Source: Pedobacter sp. HDW13 (GTDB lineage: Bacteria > Bacteroidota > Bacteroidia > Sphingobacteriales > Sphingobacteriaceae). From it: a stretch of DNA of 64,000 bases. The stretch spans positions 4,650,001-4,714,000 of the forward strand of contig NZ_CP049868.1 of the NCBI RefSeq assembly GCF_011303555.1, given 5' to 3'. Shown here one piece after another: positions 45,561 through 55,061 of this stretch. The stretch's first letter is position 1, and every line of letters begins with the position of its first letter. The notes under the pieces were generated by a model. The model was not told the origin of the DNA. It did no database searches and saw only the letters and a list, made by a program, of their open reading frames with translations. Made by a program: the position numbers and the translations under genes.

Positions 45561-45592
45561 ATCCCGGGGACTTAAAGCCCCGGGATATTTTG
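45561..45592 (+). terminator. Terminator of the FAS1/TIG operon
   Basis: Perfect 9-bp GC-rich arms ATCCCGGGG / CCCCGGGAT with an 8-base loop are followed by ATTTTGTT. It closes the plus-strand operon 11 bases past the TIG gene stop. Confidence 0.9.
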
Positions 45593-45599
45593 TTGGTAA

Positions 45600-45953
45600 A
45601 TGAAAGGAATTAGCAAAAGCAGGCATAAGCAGCTCCTGGCACTCGCCATCGATCTTGAGGATGCATTGGAGTTGGAAATTAGCATTTACGCCAAAAATTG
45701 TAATCATTTGGTGGTACCCCTAAGTAAAGAACTTAATTACATCAGAGGGAAAAGAATAGGCATGCACGAACAGTTTAGGACTTATCTAAATCTCCTAAAT
45801 GAATTAGATAAACAAATAGCTGCTTATGAAAACGGGATGTGCCAGATTAGGTTTGAGCTTAAAAAACATAAAAGATCTATAATGAAAAGACAGCAAAATA
45901 TAGCTATTCAATCCCCTCAGGCTATCGTTTCCAGACCACAGCCAGAAAAATAA
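45600..45953 (+). CDS. Small basic helical protein, unknown
   Basis: A 117-residue protein, mostly alpha-helical and probably coiled-coil (LNLLNELDKQIAAYENGMCQIRFELKKHKRS), with no signal peptide or membrane span. I do not recognise it. It begins within 10 bases of the preceding terminator hairpin, has no obvious promoter, and a hairpin follows about 58 bases downstream. Codon use is plausible for this genome. It may be a genuine small gene or a conserved-by-chance frame. Confidence 0.45.
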   Translation: MKGISKSRHKQLLALAIDLEDALELEISIYAKNCNHLVVPLSKELNYIRGKRIGMHEQFRTYLNLLNELDKQIAAYENGMCQIRFELKKHKRSIMKRQQNIAIQSPQAIVSRPQPEK

Positions 45954-46011
45954 TTATTCATAGATGCTAAATTTACAGATCCGGAAGATCTGAAAAAGTT
46001 AGGTGGTTACT

Positions 46012-46042
46012 GCCAGAGATGGATATCTCTGGCGTTTCCATT
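46012..46042 (+). terminator. Hairpin upstream of the third sigma cassette
   Basis: Perfect 9-bp arms GCCAGAGAT / ATCTCTGGC with a GGAT loop, followed by GTTTCCATTTTT. Probably ends the small gene at 45600. A weaker CAGATC/GATCTG hairpin lies at 45976-45992. Confidence 0.6.
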
Positions 46043-46196
46043 TTTAACCCCATAGTAGAAAATAGAAAAACTGAATAAAAAAATAAGCGAAGTTTTCAAA
46101 CGCCCTGCTGATTTTACTGAAATATACACTACATCAGTATCATGAAAGTTTACATAACCATAATATTAAATTAAACTATTGGGGTTGCAAAGTGGA

Positions 46197-46204
46197 TAAT
46201 TTTG
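46197..46204 (+). promoter_or_regulatory. -7 element deciding the sigma factor start
   Basis: TAATTTTG followed by C matches the -7 consensus. It lies between an upstream in-frame GTG (46192) and the ATG at 46213, so the GTG would not be transcribed and the ATG is favoured. Confidence 0.6.
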
Positions 46205-46212
46205 CCGCATTC

Positions 46213-46743
46213 ATGGATAAAAACATCATTTTAGAAATAAAATCAGAAAATCTTGCTGCATTTAACGAGGCCTATGCCTGCTACCACAAGCAGATTTACG
46301 GTTTTGTGCTTAAGAAAACACAATCTGATTATATTGCTACCGAAGTAGTTCAACTCTGTTTTATCCGTTTGTGGGAGAAAAAAAGTAATCTGAACGAAAC
46401 AATAAATTTAGATATTCAGCTTTTTGGGATGGCCAGGCAGGTGATGATTGATGAGCTGCGGAAAGAATCGACAAGGCTAAAATACAACAATAGATCTGCG
46501 CAATATCCATTTACCGATAACCTGATGAAGATGATTGAGAGTAAGGATCTGCTCAAAAGATTCGAGCAGGAAATTGAGACGATGCCCCCTATGCGCAAAA
46601 TGGTTTTTAATTTAAGCCGGGAAAACGGGATGTCTTATGCCGAAATAGCCGAAATGCTTGGCATCTCTACCAGAACTGTTGAAAGTCATATCGGAAAAGT
46701 GCTCTCCCGGCTAAAACACTACATGTTTACCGTATTACTTTAG
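46213..46743 (+). CDS. ECF RNA polymerase sigma factor
   Basis: A 176-residue ECF sigma factor. Region 2 lies at about 10-80 (FNEAYACYHKQIYGFVLKK, VVQLCFIRLWEKKSN, QVMIDELRKES). Region 4 lies at about 112-170 (MPPMRKMVFNLSRENGMSYAEIAEMLGISTRTVESHIGKVLSRLKHY). It heads a sigma/FecR/SusC/SusD/phosphatase operon. Start chosen at ATG 46213; see the promoter element listed with it. Confidence 0.92.
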   Translation: MDKNIILEIKSENLAAFNEAYACYHKQIYGFVLKKTQSDYIATEVVQLCFIRLWEKKSNLNETINLDIQLFGMARQVMIDELRKESTRLKYNNRSAQYPFTDNLMKMIESKDLLKRFEQEIETMPPMRKMVFNLSRENGMSYAEIAEMLGISTRTVESHIGKVLSRLKHYMFTVLL

Positions 46744-46802
46744 CGCATATTAAGTTATTGTTAAGTCGTAAGGGTAAAGCCTGCGGCGTACGTAATAACT
46801 AT

Positions 46803-47813
46803 ATGAAACCACAAAAGGGAGATAGGCGTAAGCTAAAAGCCAAAACATTCATTCGTGAAAAATTTAGTGATCAGGAATGGAAATCATTTAAAAGTAATGA
46901 AGAAGAACTGTCTGCAGCTAAATCTGAAGAGATGCGGAGCTTCATTCTTGGTCATATTGCCGAAAAACAGGAAAGAAAGCAGACGTTAAAAATTAAGATT
47001 GTTCAATTTACAAAGTATTTATCTGCAGCTTGTGTTATAGTATTGTTAGGTATTGCCTTGTTTATTGGTCTAAATACCAAACATGTTCAACCAGAACAGG
47101 TTTATGTTAATCGCAAGGTGAACACGCAGCTGATTGGCAACGCATGGAAAATAGTTAGTAATTCCGGCAGAACGATCATTGCATATAAAATGCCCGATTC
47201 TTCACTAATCAGTATCTATCCACATTCGACCATCAAATTTGAAAAGCTATTTAATCAAAAGTTTCGTGATGTTTATTTAAAAGGCAAAGCAAAGTTTAAG
47301 GTTAAAAGAAATACAGAAAGGCCTTTTAGTGTTTATTCGGGGGCTTTGAAAACTACAGCTTTGGGTACCTCATTTACCATTAGCACCATTGGGCATAATA
47401 TCTCGGTTAAACTCCATACCGGTAAAATTGTGGTAGCCAATACCAGAACCAAAAAGCCACTTGCCTATATATCTGATGTGGGTACCACTTTACTTTACAA
47501 TCCATCTGAAGCTTTAACCCGGTTAATCAAAGCACCTGCAACAGTTGCTCCTCCAACAGAAATATTGAAAAGAACGGGCAATTTCATTACCATGAAAAAT
47601 ATTCCACTTAGCAGGGTTTTTAACCTTTTGAATGAAGCATATGGAATTAAAATTAGCGCTAACCAAAAAGAAATTGGCAAAATTACTTTTACCGGAAGTG
47701 TTGATACAGAGAAAGAAGAGCCTGAGGCTATACTCAAAACGATCTGTCTGATCAATAATATGACCTTGAATAAGGTATCGCAACAAGAATTTATTATTCA
47801 AAAATCCAATTAA
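46803..47813 (+). CDS. FecR-family anti-sigma factor
   Basis: A 336-residue protein starting MKPQKGDRRK. An in-frame TTG start 45 bases earlier is less likely. The N-terminal cytoplasmic part is followed by a transmembrane helix (about 72-92: YLSAACVIVLLGIALFIGL). The FecR domain (about 115-220) has AYKMPDSSLISIYPHSTIKF, LKGKAKFKVKRNTERPFSVYS and LGTSFTIS. A C-terminal STN-like domain follows (about 265-336: IPLSRVFNLLNEAYGIKI). It regulates the sigma factor 59 bases upstream. Its partner receptor should be the SusC at 47841, but that protein shows no STN domain, so the signalling route is unclear. Confidence 0.92.
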   Translation: MKPQKGDRRKLKAKTFIREKFSDQEWKSFKSNEEELSAAKSEEMRSFILGHIAEKQERKQTLKIKIVQFTKYLSAACVIVLLGIALFIGLNTKHVQPEQVYVNRKVNTQLIGNAWKIVSNSGRTIIAYKMPDSSLISIYPHSTIKFEKLFNQKFRDVYLKGKAKFKVKRNTERPFSVYSGALKTTALGTSFTISTIGHNISVKLHTGKIVVANTRTKKPLAYISDVGTTLLYNPSEALTRLIKAPATVAPPTEILKRTGNFITMKNIPLSRVFNLLNEAYGIKISANQKEIGKITFTGSVDTEKEEPEAILKTICLINNMTLNKVSQQEFIIQKSN

Positions 47814-47840
47814 TAAAACCAAACAGTATCAACACAATTT

Positions 47841-50834
47841 ATGATGTACAGCAGAAGGTTAAAAATGCTCAAAACTATTTTATGCTCTGGCATAATCGGT
47901 TGGGCAAGTCAAAGTTTTGCACAGGAACAGCCTGTGAAAGGAATGGTATTGGATATCTCCGGACAGGGCATTCCGGGGGTTACCATAAAGGCCGAGCATG
48001 AAAAAACACTTAAATCAATGGTTACCACATCATCTGGTAGCGGACTATTCGGTTTTACAAAGCTTGCACAAGGCGGTCCGTACCGGTTTATTTTTAGTGC
48101 TGTTGGGTATAAAACAGATACGCTTTCGGGCTATACTGTTGCTGCAGGCCAGCAAATAGCGCTGAGTATAAAATTAAAAGAAGTAACTAACGATTTGCAG
48201 GAAGTGGTTATTGGCTACGGAAGAAGTAAGCGTAATCAGATTACAGGAGCCGTTACCTCGGTTAAACCTGAAGAATTTAATCGAGGTGTAGTTAGCTCTC
48301 CAGGACAGCTACTACAAGGGAAAGTTGCGGGTTTAAACATTACCAGAAGTGGCAATCCTACCGATAAACCAGCAGTAATTTTACGTGGTCCATCGAGTTT
48401 TAGGGAGGGTGCGCAAGAACCGTTCTATGTAATAGATGGTGTACCGGGTGCATCAATCGATTTGGTGGCACCAGATGATATCATGAGTATGGAAGTATTA
48501 AAAGATGCATCATCAACCGCTATTTATGGTTCGAGGGCTGCAAACGGCGTAATTATGGTAAACACTAAAAATGCAGGGAAAGGACTTGGAAAGCTATCGT
48601 ACAGCGCTTATGCCGCAACAGAAACCATTTCTAACAGTATTAAAATGGCTAGCGGAGATGAGCTAAGGACCTACCTTAAAGATAATGGCAAAGTACTTGA
48701 TAAAATTAGTGATGATGGAAGTAGTACAGATTGGTTAAAGGAAGTAACCAGAACAGGTATTTCACACAATCACAACTTAAATTTTAATGGTGGTGGCGAA
48801 AATTCATCTTACGGTGCAAGCCTTAATTATTTCGATAACCAGGGGATTATTAAAACCTCGGGCATGGAACGTTTTATTGCCAGGGCAAATATGGAACAAA
48901 GGTTGTTAAATAACCGGTTGAAATTAAATTTAAACCTAACCAATAGCAATACTACCAATGATAGGATTGCGAGCCAGGTTTACAACAATATGTTTACTTA
49001 CCTGCCTACAGTGGGTGTAAGAAAAGCAGATGGCAGTTTTTACGAAGACCCATCAAGAACTACAGGTACAGGTGGGTATTATAACCCGGTTGCCTTGTTG
49101 GAAAACAATACCTTTCAAGGCAAAACGAATCTCTATCTGGTTAATGGCGCCGTTAAGGCCAATATTTTGGACGGATTGGATTTTAATGCTATGGTTTCGA
49201 TGCAGAGCGAGCAGATTAATGAGAATCTTTACAATAATCGGTCGTCGATGCTAAAACAGGGTTTTAATGGTTATGCAGAACGCTCATCGATAAAAAACAC
49301 ACAAAAGGTTTTTGAAGGGTATTTTAACTACGATAAAAATTTTGGCGATCATGGCCTGAAGTTATTGGCTGGTTATTCCTGGCAGGAAAACCGTAATGGC
49401 GATGGATTTCAAACTTCAGGACAGAATTTCGTTTCCGACGATCTGCTTTGGAACAACATTGGCTTAAGTAATGGTAACGGCTCAACTGTTGTAAATTATG
49501 GTAGCATTTACATTTCTACTTTGCGCTTAATCTCCTTTTATGGAAGGGCCATTTACGATTATAAAGGAAAGTACCTGCTACAGGCCACCATTCGTAAAGA
49601 TGGATCTTCGGCATTCGGTATAAACAATAGATGGGGAATGTTCCCGTCTGTATCGGCAGGTTGGAATATCGATCGCGAAACGTTCATGGAGAATGTATCT
49701 TTTGTTGATAACCTTAAACTACGTGCAGGTTATGGTGTTTCCGGAAACTCTGTAGGTTTTGATGCTTACACTGCAAGATTGGTTTATGGAGCACAAAGCG
49801 GATCTTACTTTTATTCAAATGGAAAATGGTTAACCGCAATCGGACCAACTCAAAATGATAATCCAAACCTAAAATGGGAGCGCACCGCCACTTTAAATAT
49901 CGGTTTAGATTTTAGTCTCTTTAAAAATAAAGTATCGGGTTCAATAGATGTTTATAACAAAAAAACAACTGATCTAATTGCACCATATTCGGTATCTACT
50001 ACGCAGTATCCATTTAATGTGTTAACTGCAAATGTGGGCGCCATGACCAACAAGGGGATCGAGTTTACATTGAACACCACCCCGGTAAAAACAAAAAACT
50101 TTAGCTGGAATACAGCCATTAACCTGTCGCACAACAAGAACGAGATTACTTCGATCTCTAATGATTTATTTCAGGCGAACGAGTTTTACACCGCCAACGT
50201 AGGTGGTAGAGGACAGTCGGGTGCATTGGGCTATCAGATTATTAGAGAGGGATTACCGCTGGGCTCGTTTTACACTTTGAGGTATGCAGGCAAAGATGCC
50301 AACGGAAAATCGATGTTTTATGATAAAGCCGGAAATGCCTCTACAGCAAACACAGGTTTTGAAAATTTTGAGGTTACAGGATCGGCACAGCCAAAACTGT
50401 TGTATGGATGGAACAATACTTTCAGGTATAAACAGTTTGATTTCAATTTCTTTATCCGCGGCGTTTATGGCAACAAAATACTAAATGCGACGCTAGCCGA
50501 TATGACTGCACCGATTTATGCCTTTCAAACCAATATAGCGAAAGAAGCTTTAACCGAATCTATTAATGATGACAAGGCACAGTTTGTATCAGACCGTTAT
50601 CTGGAAAGTGGTTCTTACCTGCGTTTAGATAATGCTACCCTTGGCTATACCTTTAAACTGACAGGTACCAAAAGCCTGCGTTTATATGCATCGGGTAATA
50701 ACCTTTTCATTATTACCAAATATAAGGGGGTAGACCCAGAGATTAGTATGGCTGGTCAAACTCCAGGTATCGATTACCGAAATTTCTATCCAAAAACACG
50801 CTCTGCAATTTTTGGGCTAAACTTTAACCTATAA
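47841..50834 (+). CDS. SusC/RagA-family TonB-linked outer-membrane protein
   Basis: A 997-residue receptor with a signal peptide (cleavage near SFAQ, about residue 27), a carboxypeptidase-regulatory domain (about 30-115), and a plug with the SusC signatures LQEVVIGYG, QLLQGKVAGLNI, PFYVIDGVPG and DASSTAIYGSRAANGVIMV. The barrel ends AIFGLNFNL. With the SusD lipoprotein 19 bases downstream it should form a pedal-bin importer for glycans or other oligomers. The phosphatase that follows suggests a phosphorylated substrate (inference). Confidence 0.95.
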   Translation: MMYSRRLKMLKTILCSGIIGWASQSFAQEQPVKGMVLDISGQGIPGVTIKAEHEKTLKSMVTTSSGSGLFGFTKLAQGGPYRFIFSAVGYKTDTLSGYTVAAGQQIALSIKLKEVTNDLQEVVIGYGRSKRNQITGAVTSVKPEEFNRGVVSSPGQLLQGKVAGLNITRSGNPTDKPAVILRGPSSFREGAQEPFYVIDGVPGASIDLVAPDDIMSMEVLKDASSTAIYGSRAANGVIMVNTKNAGKGLGKLSYSAYAATETISNSIKMASGDELRTYLKDNGKVLDKISDDGSSTDWLKEVTRTGISHNHNLNFNGGGENSSYGASLNYFDNQGIIKTSGMERFIARANMEQRLLNNRLKLNLNLTNSNTTNDRIASQVYNNMFTYLPTVGVRKADGSFYEDPSRTTGTGGYYNPVALLENNTFQGKTNLYLVNGAVKANILDGLDFNAMVSMQSEQINENLYNNRSSMLKQGFNGYAERSSIKNTQKVFEGYFNYDKNFGDHGLKLLAGYSWQENRNGDGFQTSGQNFVSDDLLWNNIGLSNGNGSTVVNYGSIYISTLRLISFYGRAIYDYKGKYLLQATIRKDGSSAFGINNRWGMFPSVSAGWNIDRETFMENVSFVDNLKLRAGYGVSGNSVGFDAYTARLVYGAQSGSYFYSNGKWLTAIGPTQNDNPNLKWERTATLNIGLDFSLFKNKVSGSIDVYNKKTTDLIAPYSVSTTQYPFNVLTANVGAMTNKGIEFTLNTTPVKTKNFSWNTAINLSHNKNEITSISNDLFQANEFYTANVGGRGQSGALGYQIIREGLPLGSFYTLRYAGKDANGKSMFYDKAGNASTANTGFENFEVTGSAQPKLLYGWNNTFRYKQFDFNFFIRGVYGNKILNATLADMTAPIYAFQTNIAKEALTESINDDKAQFVSDRYLESGSYLRLDNATLGYTFKLTGTKSLRLYASGNNLFIITKYKGVDPEISMAGQTPGIDYRNFYPKTRSAIFGLNFNL

Positions 50835-50853
50835 ATTAATTCAAAAACGGATC

Positions 50854-52372
50854 ATGAAAAAATATATAAAAGTAGCAGCCTTAGTGGCCTTAACCCTTGG
50901 TGGCTGCACTAAACTGGATGTGAATGTAGAATCGCAGCTTACCAGCGAAAACTTTCCGGTAACGCCAGATGCTTTCGTAGCGGCTACTGGTACGGTATAT
51001 CAGAAATTTAATGCAGGCTTCGGTGTAGATATCTGGAGGATGTACGAATTAACCAGCGAGGAGGCCATTATTACCGCACGTAATGGAGGTTATTACGATC
51101 AGGGCAGGTACCAACTTTGCATAAACACAACTGGTTACCCGATCACCCTATCATTCAAGGGGCCTGGCAATGGGCTATGCAGGTATTAGCGATTGTAACA
51201 GGGTGCTTAACCTGTTGGAAAAGTCGGTAAACAGCCCAACCAAAACCCAATTCTTAAATGAGATCCGTACCATGCGTGCCTTGTATTATTTCTATGTGAT
51301 GGATATGTTTGGTAATGTTCCAATTACCAGCTTTGGCACCTCAGAAAGTCCAAAACAAGCTAGCAGGGCAGAAGTGTTTAGCTATATTGAAAAAGAACTT
51401 TTAGCCGTTTCGGAAGGTTTATCGGCGCCTACAACGGTAACTGCAGAATATTACGGGCGCCCAACCAAATGGATGGCTTACGCTCTATTGCAGAAACTTT
51501 ATATCAATGCCGAGCAATATATAGGTAAACCTATGTATGCCGAATCTATAACCTATGGCGATAAAATTATCAATGGTACAGCAATGGCCTTAGTGGGTGA
51601 TTACAATACACTTTTTTCTCCAACCAATGGTGCCAATACCGAAACTATTTTTGCTGCCATTTACGATTCGAACTATTCTGCCGGAAATGCAATTACCCGT
51701 TACACTTTACACGCTACTTTGAGGGCAAAATATAATCTTCCATTCAGTCCGAGTAATGCACAATGTACTTTAAAAGAGTTTTATGATACTTTTAACTTAC
51801 CCGGAGATATCCGCAATGCAACATGGCTGGCCGGCAAACAATTTCTTGCCGATGGTACTACACCAATTCTTAACGGTTCTACCCAATTGAACTTTACACC
51901 CGAAATTGTACTTACCAATACCGAAACAATGGATGTTGGTGCAGAGGTAAACGGGATTTCGAGGGGTGTGCGTTCCATTAAATTTTATCCTGATCCAAAT
52001 ACGAACAGCAGTACGCGTTTTCAAAACAACGATATGCCCATATTTAGGCTCGCCGATGTTTACCTTTTAAAAGCAGAGGCCCTGTTAAGAACAAGCGGTT
52101 CTACAACTGAGGCGCTTAAACTGGTAAATAAAGTGCGTGTACGTGCTAAAGCAGCTGAGGTTACCGCCATTACGCTGGATGGTATTTTGGAAGAAAGGGG
52201 ACGTGAGCTGGCCTGGGAAGGGTGGAGACGTAATGATTTGATTCGCTTTGGGAAATACCAGGGTAAATGGGGCTTTAAAGCAGGCAATGAAGGTGCTTAT
52301 CGCGATATTTTTCCTATACCCGCTACCGAAATTGTATTGAACAAGAACCTTAAACAAAACGCTGGTTACTAA
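50854..52372 (+). pseudogene. SusD/RagB-family surface lipoprotein, two frameshifts
   Basis: The restored protein is about 506 residues, the usual SusD length. Frame 1 (50854 onward) has lipobox LGGC (Cys18) and SusD N-terminal features. The next about 60 bases are in another frame and encode LHKHNWLPDHPIIQGAWQW, the expected continuation. A third frame from about 51174 gives GYAGISDCNRVLNLLE and runs to 52372 with SusD C-terminal features (RLADVYLLKAEALL, EERGRELAWEGWRRNDLIRFG). One T added to CAACTTTGC (51114-51118) and one G added to TGGGC (51171-51174) restore one frame. Probably sequencing undercalls. It binds substrate for the SusC at 47841. Confidence 0.88.
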
Positions 52373-52374
52373 AA

Positions 52375-53379
52375 ATGAAAAGAAGAGATTTTGTAAAAGG
52401 GACTGCGCTGAGTGCAATTGGCGCAAGTGTACTTTCACCACTACAATCGCTTGCCGAAATGCAACAAACCCATTTGGAAAGTGATGATGTTGCACCTAGA
52501 AATGAGCTTAAAGATGATTATCCTCTTCATTTTATGGCGGTTGGAGATTGGGGTAGAAACGGTGCCGATCATCAAAAGCATGTGGCAGTACAGATGGGGA
52601 AATGGGCTACAGAAAATCCTAATGATTTTATTATCTCGCTTGGGGATAATTTTTATCCGAAGGGTGTAACAAGCGAACACGACCCACTTTGGCATTATTC
52701 TTTCGAAAATATATACACTGATTTTGCTTTGCAATGGGATTGGTATCCTATTTTGGGAAACCACGATTATATCTCAGATCCCGATGCACAGGTGAGGTAT
52801 AGTAAAATTAGCAGACGGTGGAAAATGCCTGCGCGTTATTATTCAAAAGAAGTACCAATTAAAGGCGGAGGAAAAGTTTTGATGGTTTATATTGATACCT
52901 GCCCACTTATTCCGGAGTTCCATGAAAGTGAACAATACAAGCCCTGGGTTCAGGATCAACAGCCTGAAAAGCAACTTGCCTGGCTGGATGAAACTTTGAA
53001 GAATGCCGGCCCGGATGTGAAATGGAAAATGGTTATGGGGCATCACCCCATATATACAGTTGGCCCAAGAATTAAAAATTATGATACCCTGGCAGTAAGA
53101 AAAGTGCTTGCCGGTATTTTCGAACGCAATGAGGTAGATGTTTACCTATCGGGTCATGATCACTCTTTACAGCATCTAACAACTGGTGGTTACACCCATC
53201 AGTTTATTTCTGGCGCTGGATCTGAAGTCACCCCTGTAAGTTCGGGAATACATTACAGTAAATTTGAAGCCTCAACTTATGGTTTTATGTACTTTTCAAT
53301 TGATCAGAACCGATTGAATGCAAAGATCATCGATCACACAGGCAAAAATATTTATGAAACAACATTACGGAAAACTTAA
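52375..53379 (+). CDS. TAT-exported acid phosphatase (purple acid phosphatase family)
   Basis: 334 residues with a twin-arginine signal (MKRRDFVKG, followed by a hydrophobic stretch to about residue 28), indicating folded export. The metallophosphoesterase core resembles tartrate-resistant (ACP5-type) acid phosphatases: AVGDWG (Asp58), SLGDNFYPKG, LGNHDYIS, GHHPIY and SGHDHSLQH. It lacks the N-terminal fibronectin-like domain of the phosphatase at 21851. It starts 2 bases after the SusD stop and ends the operon. It likely dephosphorylates a compound captured or released by the SusCD pair. Confidence 0.9.
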   Translation: MKRRDFVKGTALSAIGASVLSPLQSLAEMQQTHLESDDVAPRNELKDDYPLHFMAVGDWGRNGADHQKHVAVQMGKWATENPNDFIISLGDNFYPKGVTSEHDPLWHYSFENIYTDFALQWDWYPILGNHDYISDPDAQVRYSKISRRWKMPARYYSKEVPIKGGGKVLMVYIDTCPLIPEFHESEQYKPWVQDQQPEKQLAWLDETLKNAGPDVKWKMVMGHHPIYTVGPRIKNYDTLAVRKVLAGIFERNEVDVYLSGHDHSLQHLTTGGYTHQFISGAGSEVTPVSSGIHYSKFEASTYGFMYFSIDQNRLNAKIIDHTGKNIYETTLRKT

Positions 53380-53393
53380 TATTTAAGCATTGT

Positions 53394-53439
53394 AAAGGCC
53401 TTGGATGAAAATTCAGGGCCTTTGGTAATTCTTTTTTTT
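53394..53439 (+). terminator. Terminator of the SusCD/phosphatase operon
   Basis: AAAGGCCTTG / CAGGGCCTTT forms a 10-bp stem with one G-U pair and a 10-base loop, followed after GGTAATT by eight Ts. Confidence 0.85.
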
Positions 53440-53522
53440 AGTGATTTTTTCAAAATTTCCAGGCCAAATAGAAAGGGATTAATCTTGTTTTTATGAAATC
53501 AATGCTTTCCTCGTTTTAACAC

Positions 53523-55061
53523 TCAAAGTTTTCCTTGATAATTTTCGAGCCTAAAGATTAAAATATACTTACAAATAGCTCCGTTTCGGTAAATTGGAAC
53601 AGCTATCGGTGGGTAGCAGTGTGCATAACCCTTTTTAATTTTTTCCAGTACAGCTTCATCAAAGAGATTGGATGGGAGGATATAGGCAGCATCTTCTCCA
53701 TAACGGGGTTTGTGTTTATCCTGATTGGAAAAAACATATTGGTGTAGATCGCGCGTGTCCCCCATACCATAGGTTTCAAGCGCAGTCCCATGACATACAT
53801 AGAAATCAAGGTGCGCTGCGGGGAACCATTTAGTAATGATAATGGTTTTTATCCTTTTCTTACCCGCCTGATTCTCATTTTGATAAACAGAATCGATGAT
53901 TTTACCGGTTTCCTTCCAACCATAAAGATCCAGCGTGGGGTCGCCTTTTCCAAAACTTAGGTTATCCTTGTTTGCAGAAAAGATTCCCGGATAGTAATTG
54001 ATCACTAGCAGCCCCGTGGTTATTACAATAAAGAAACAGCCGGCTGATATCCCGATCCAAAGGCGTATTCGTGCCTTAGACCATTGCTCTAGTTTTAGTG
54101 CTGCAAGTGGGATAAGACTGGCGTAAGCAGGGCCAGACCAGTGTGGCAGGGTATCTCTGAAAAGTGAAAGCACTATTAGCGTTAGCATGAGTGGTATTGC
54201 GCAAAATAGCAGTATCTGTTTCTCCTGTTGCTGAAGGCGATTCTGATTATAACCCGGACTTAAGACTGCAACCCAAACCAGGGCGAAGTTGATGGGATTG
54301 TTGTAAAAAATCTCTCCGCTAATCTCCCTTAAAAAGGATAAAACATTAATCCCGGTATGAAAGATATTTACCCTTTCGCTGTGATAGCTATAGGTGATAA
54401 ACCCATGATGAAAGTTCCAGAGTAGTACGGGAAGGAAAAAGATACAGGCGATGGAAACGGCGATATAAATGCCAATGTAGCCGATTAACCTCGGGTGTTT
54501 AAATAGGATTAATAAAGCCATTGCCAGTAAAAGGAACACACTGTGTACCTTACAAAGCAGCGCTAAACCTACCATCATACCGAACCAGCACCAATCTCGA
54601 AGGTTTTTTTCTCCTGCAGCAATACTTCTGTTGATTTTTAGTAAGAGGTACACGGCCCATAACCAGAATACCATTTGAGGACTATCGGGAAGGATAAAGG
54701 TGCCTGCAATAATGCTGCAGTAAAACGAGCTAGAATATAACAGCGTTGCATACCAGCCTACGCGCTGGTTGTTGAGGAGTGTGCCTATACGGAAGATAAT
54801 GAGTGTACAGATTGATGAGGAAATAATTGCACCCAGTCTAACTGTTAGTTCATAATGCTGACTGAGGTTTAGCGTTGAAGCCCTGATAAGCCAGGCTACA
54901 AGGGGAGGATGATCAAAATAATTCCATTGCAATTTTAGCGCATAGGTCCAATAGTAAACTTCATCATTACCCAGGTTGATTGATGTGGCCACTGCGATTT
55001 TTATGATGGCCATAAAAATAAGGAGCAGCCAAACCTTTAACGGGAATTTTGCCAGCTTCAT
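53523..55061 (-). CDS. Glycosyltransferase family 39-like membrane protein
   Basis: A 512-residue polytopic membrane protein of the ArnT/PMT superfamily. The first periplasmic loop has the conserved acidic motif GNDEVYYWTYA (Asp33, Glu34) and the HPPLVAWLIR segment, where family members bind a polyprenyl-phosphate sugar donor. About ten transmembrane helices follow, and a C-terminal periplasmic domain (about 350-512). Family members move a sugar from undecaprenyl phosphate to lipid A, protein or a glycan; the acceptor here is unknown. The ATG overlaps the PAP2 stop by 4 bases (ATGA), so the two act together. Confidence 0.88.
   Translation of the reverse strand: MKLAKFPLKVWLLLIFMAIIKIAVATSINLGNDEVYYWTYALKLQWNYFDHPPLVAWLIRASTLNLSQHYELTVRLGAIISSSICTLIIFRIGTLLNNQRVGWYATLLYSSSFYCSIIAGTFILPDSPQMVFWLWAVYLLLKINRSIAAGEKNLRDWCWFGMMVGLALLCKVHSVFLLLAMALLILFKHPRLIGYIGIYIAVSIACIFFLPVLLWNFHHGFITYSYHSERVNIFHTGINVLSFLREISGEIFYNNPINFALVWVAVLSPGYNQNRLQQQEKQILLFCAIPLMLTLIVLSLFRDTLPHWSGPAYASLIPLAALKLEQWSKARIRLWIGISAGCFFIVITTGLLVINYYPGIFSANKDNLSFGKGDPTLDLYGWKETGKIIDSVYQNENQAGKKRIKTIIITKWFPAAHLDFYVCHGTALETYGMGDTRDLHQYVFSNQDKHKPRYGEDAAYILPSNLFDEAVLEKIKKGYAHCYPPIAVPIYRNGAICKYILIFRLENYQGKL

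Noticed and set aside
51170..52372. Stand-alone 400-residue SusD
   Set aside because: It lacks the lipobox and N-terminal SusD region, which are present in other frames directly upstream; it is part of the same gene.
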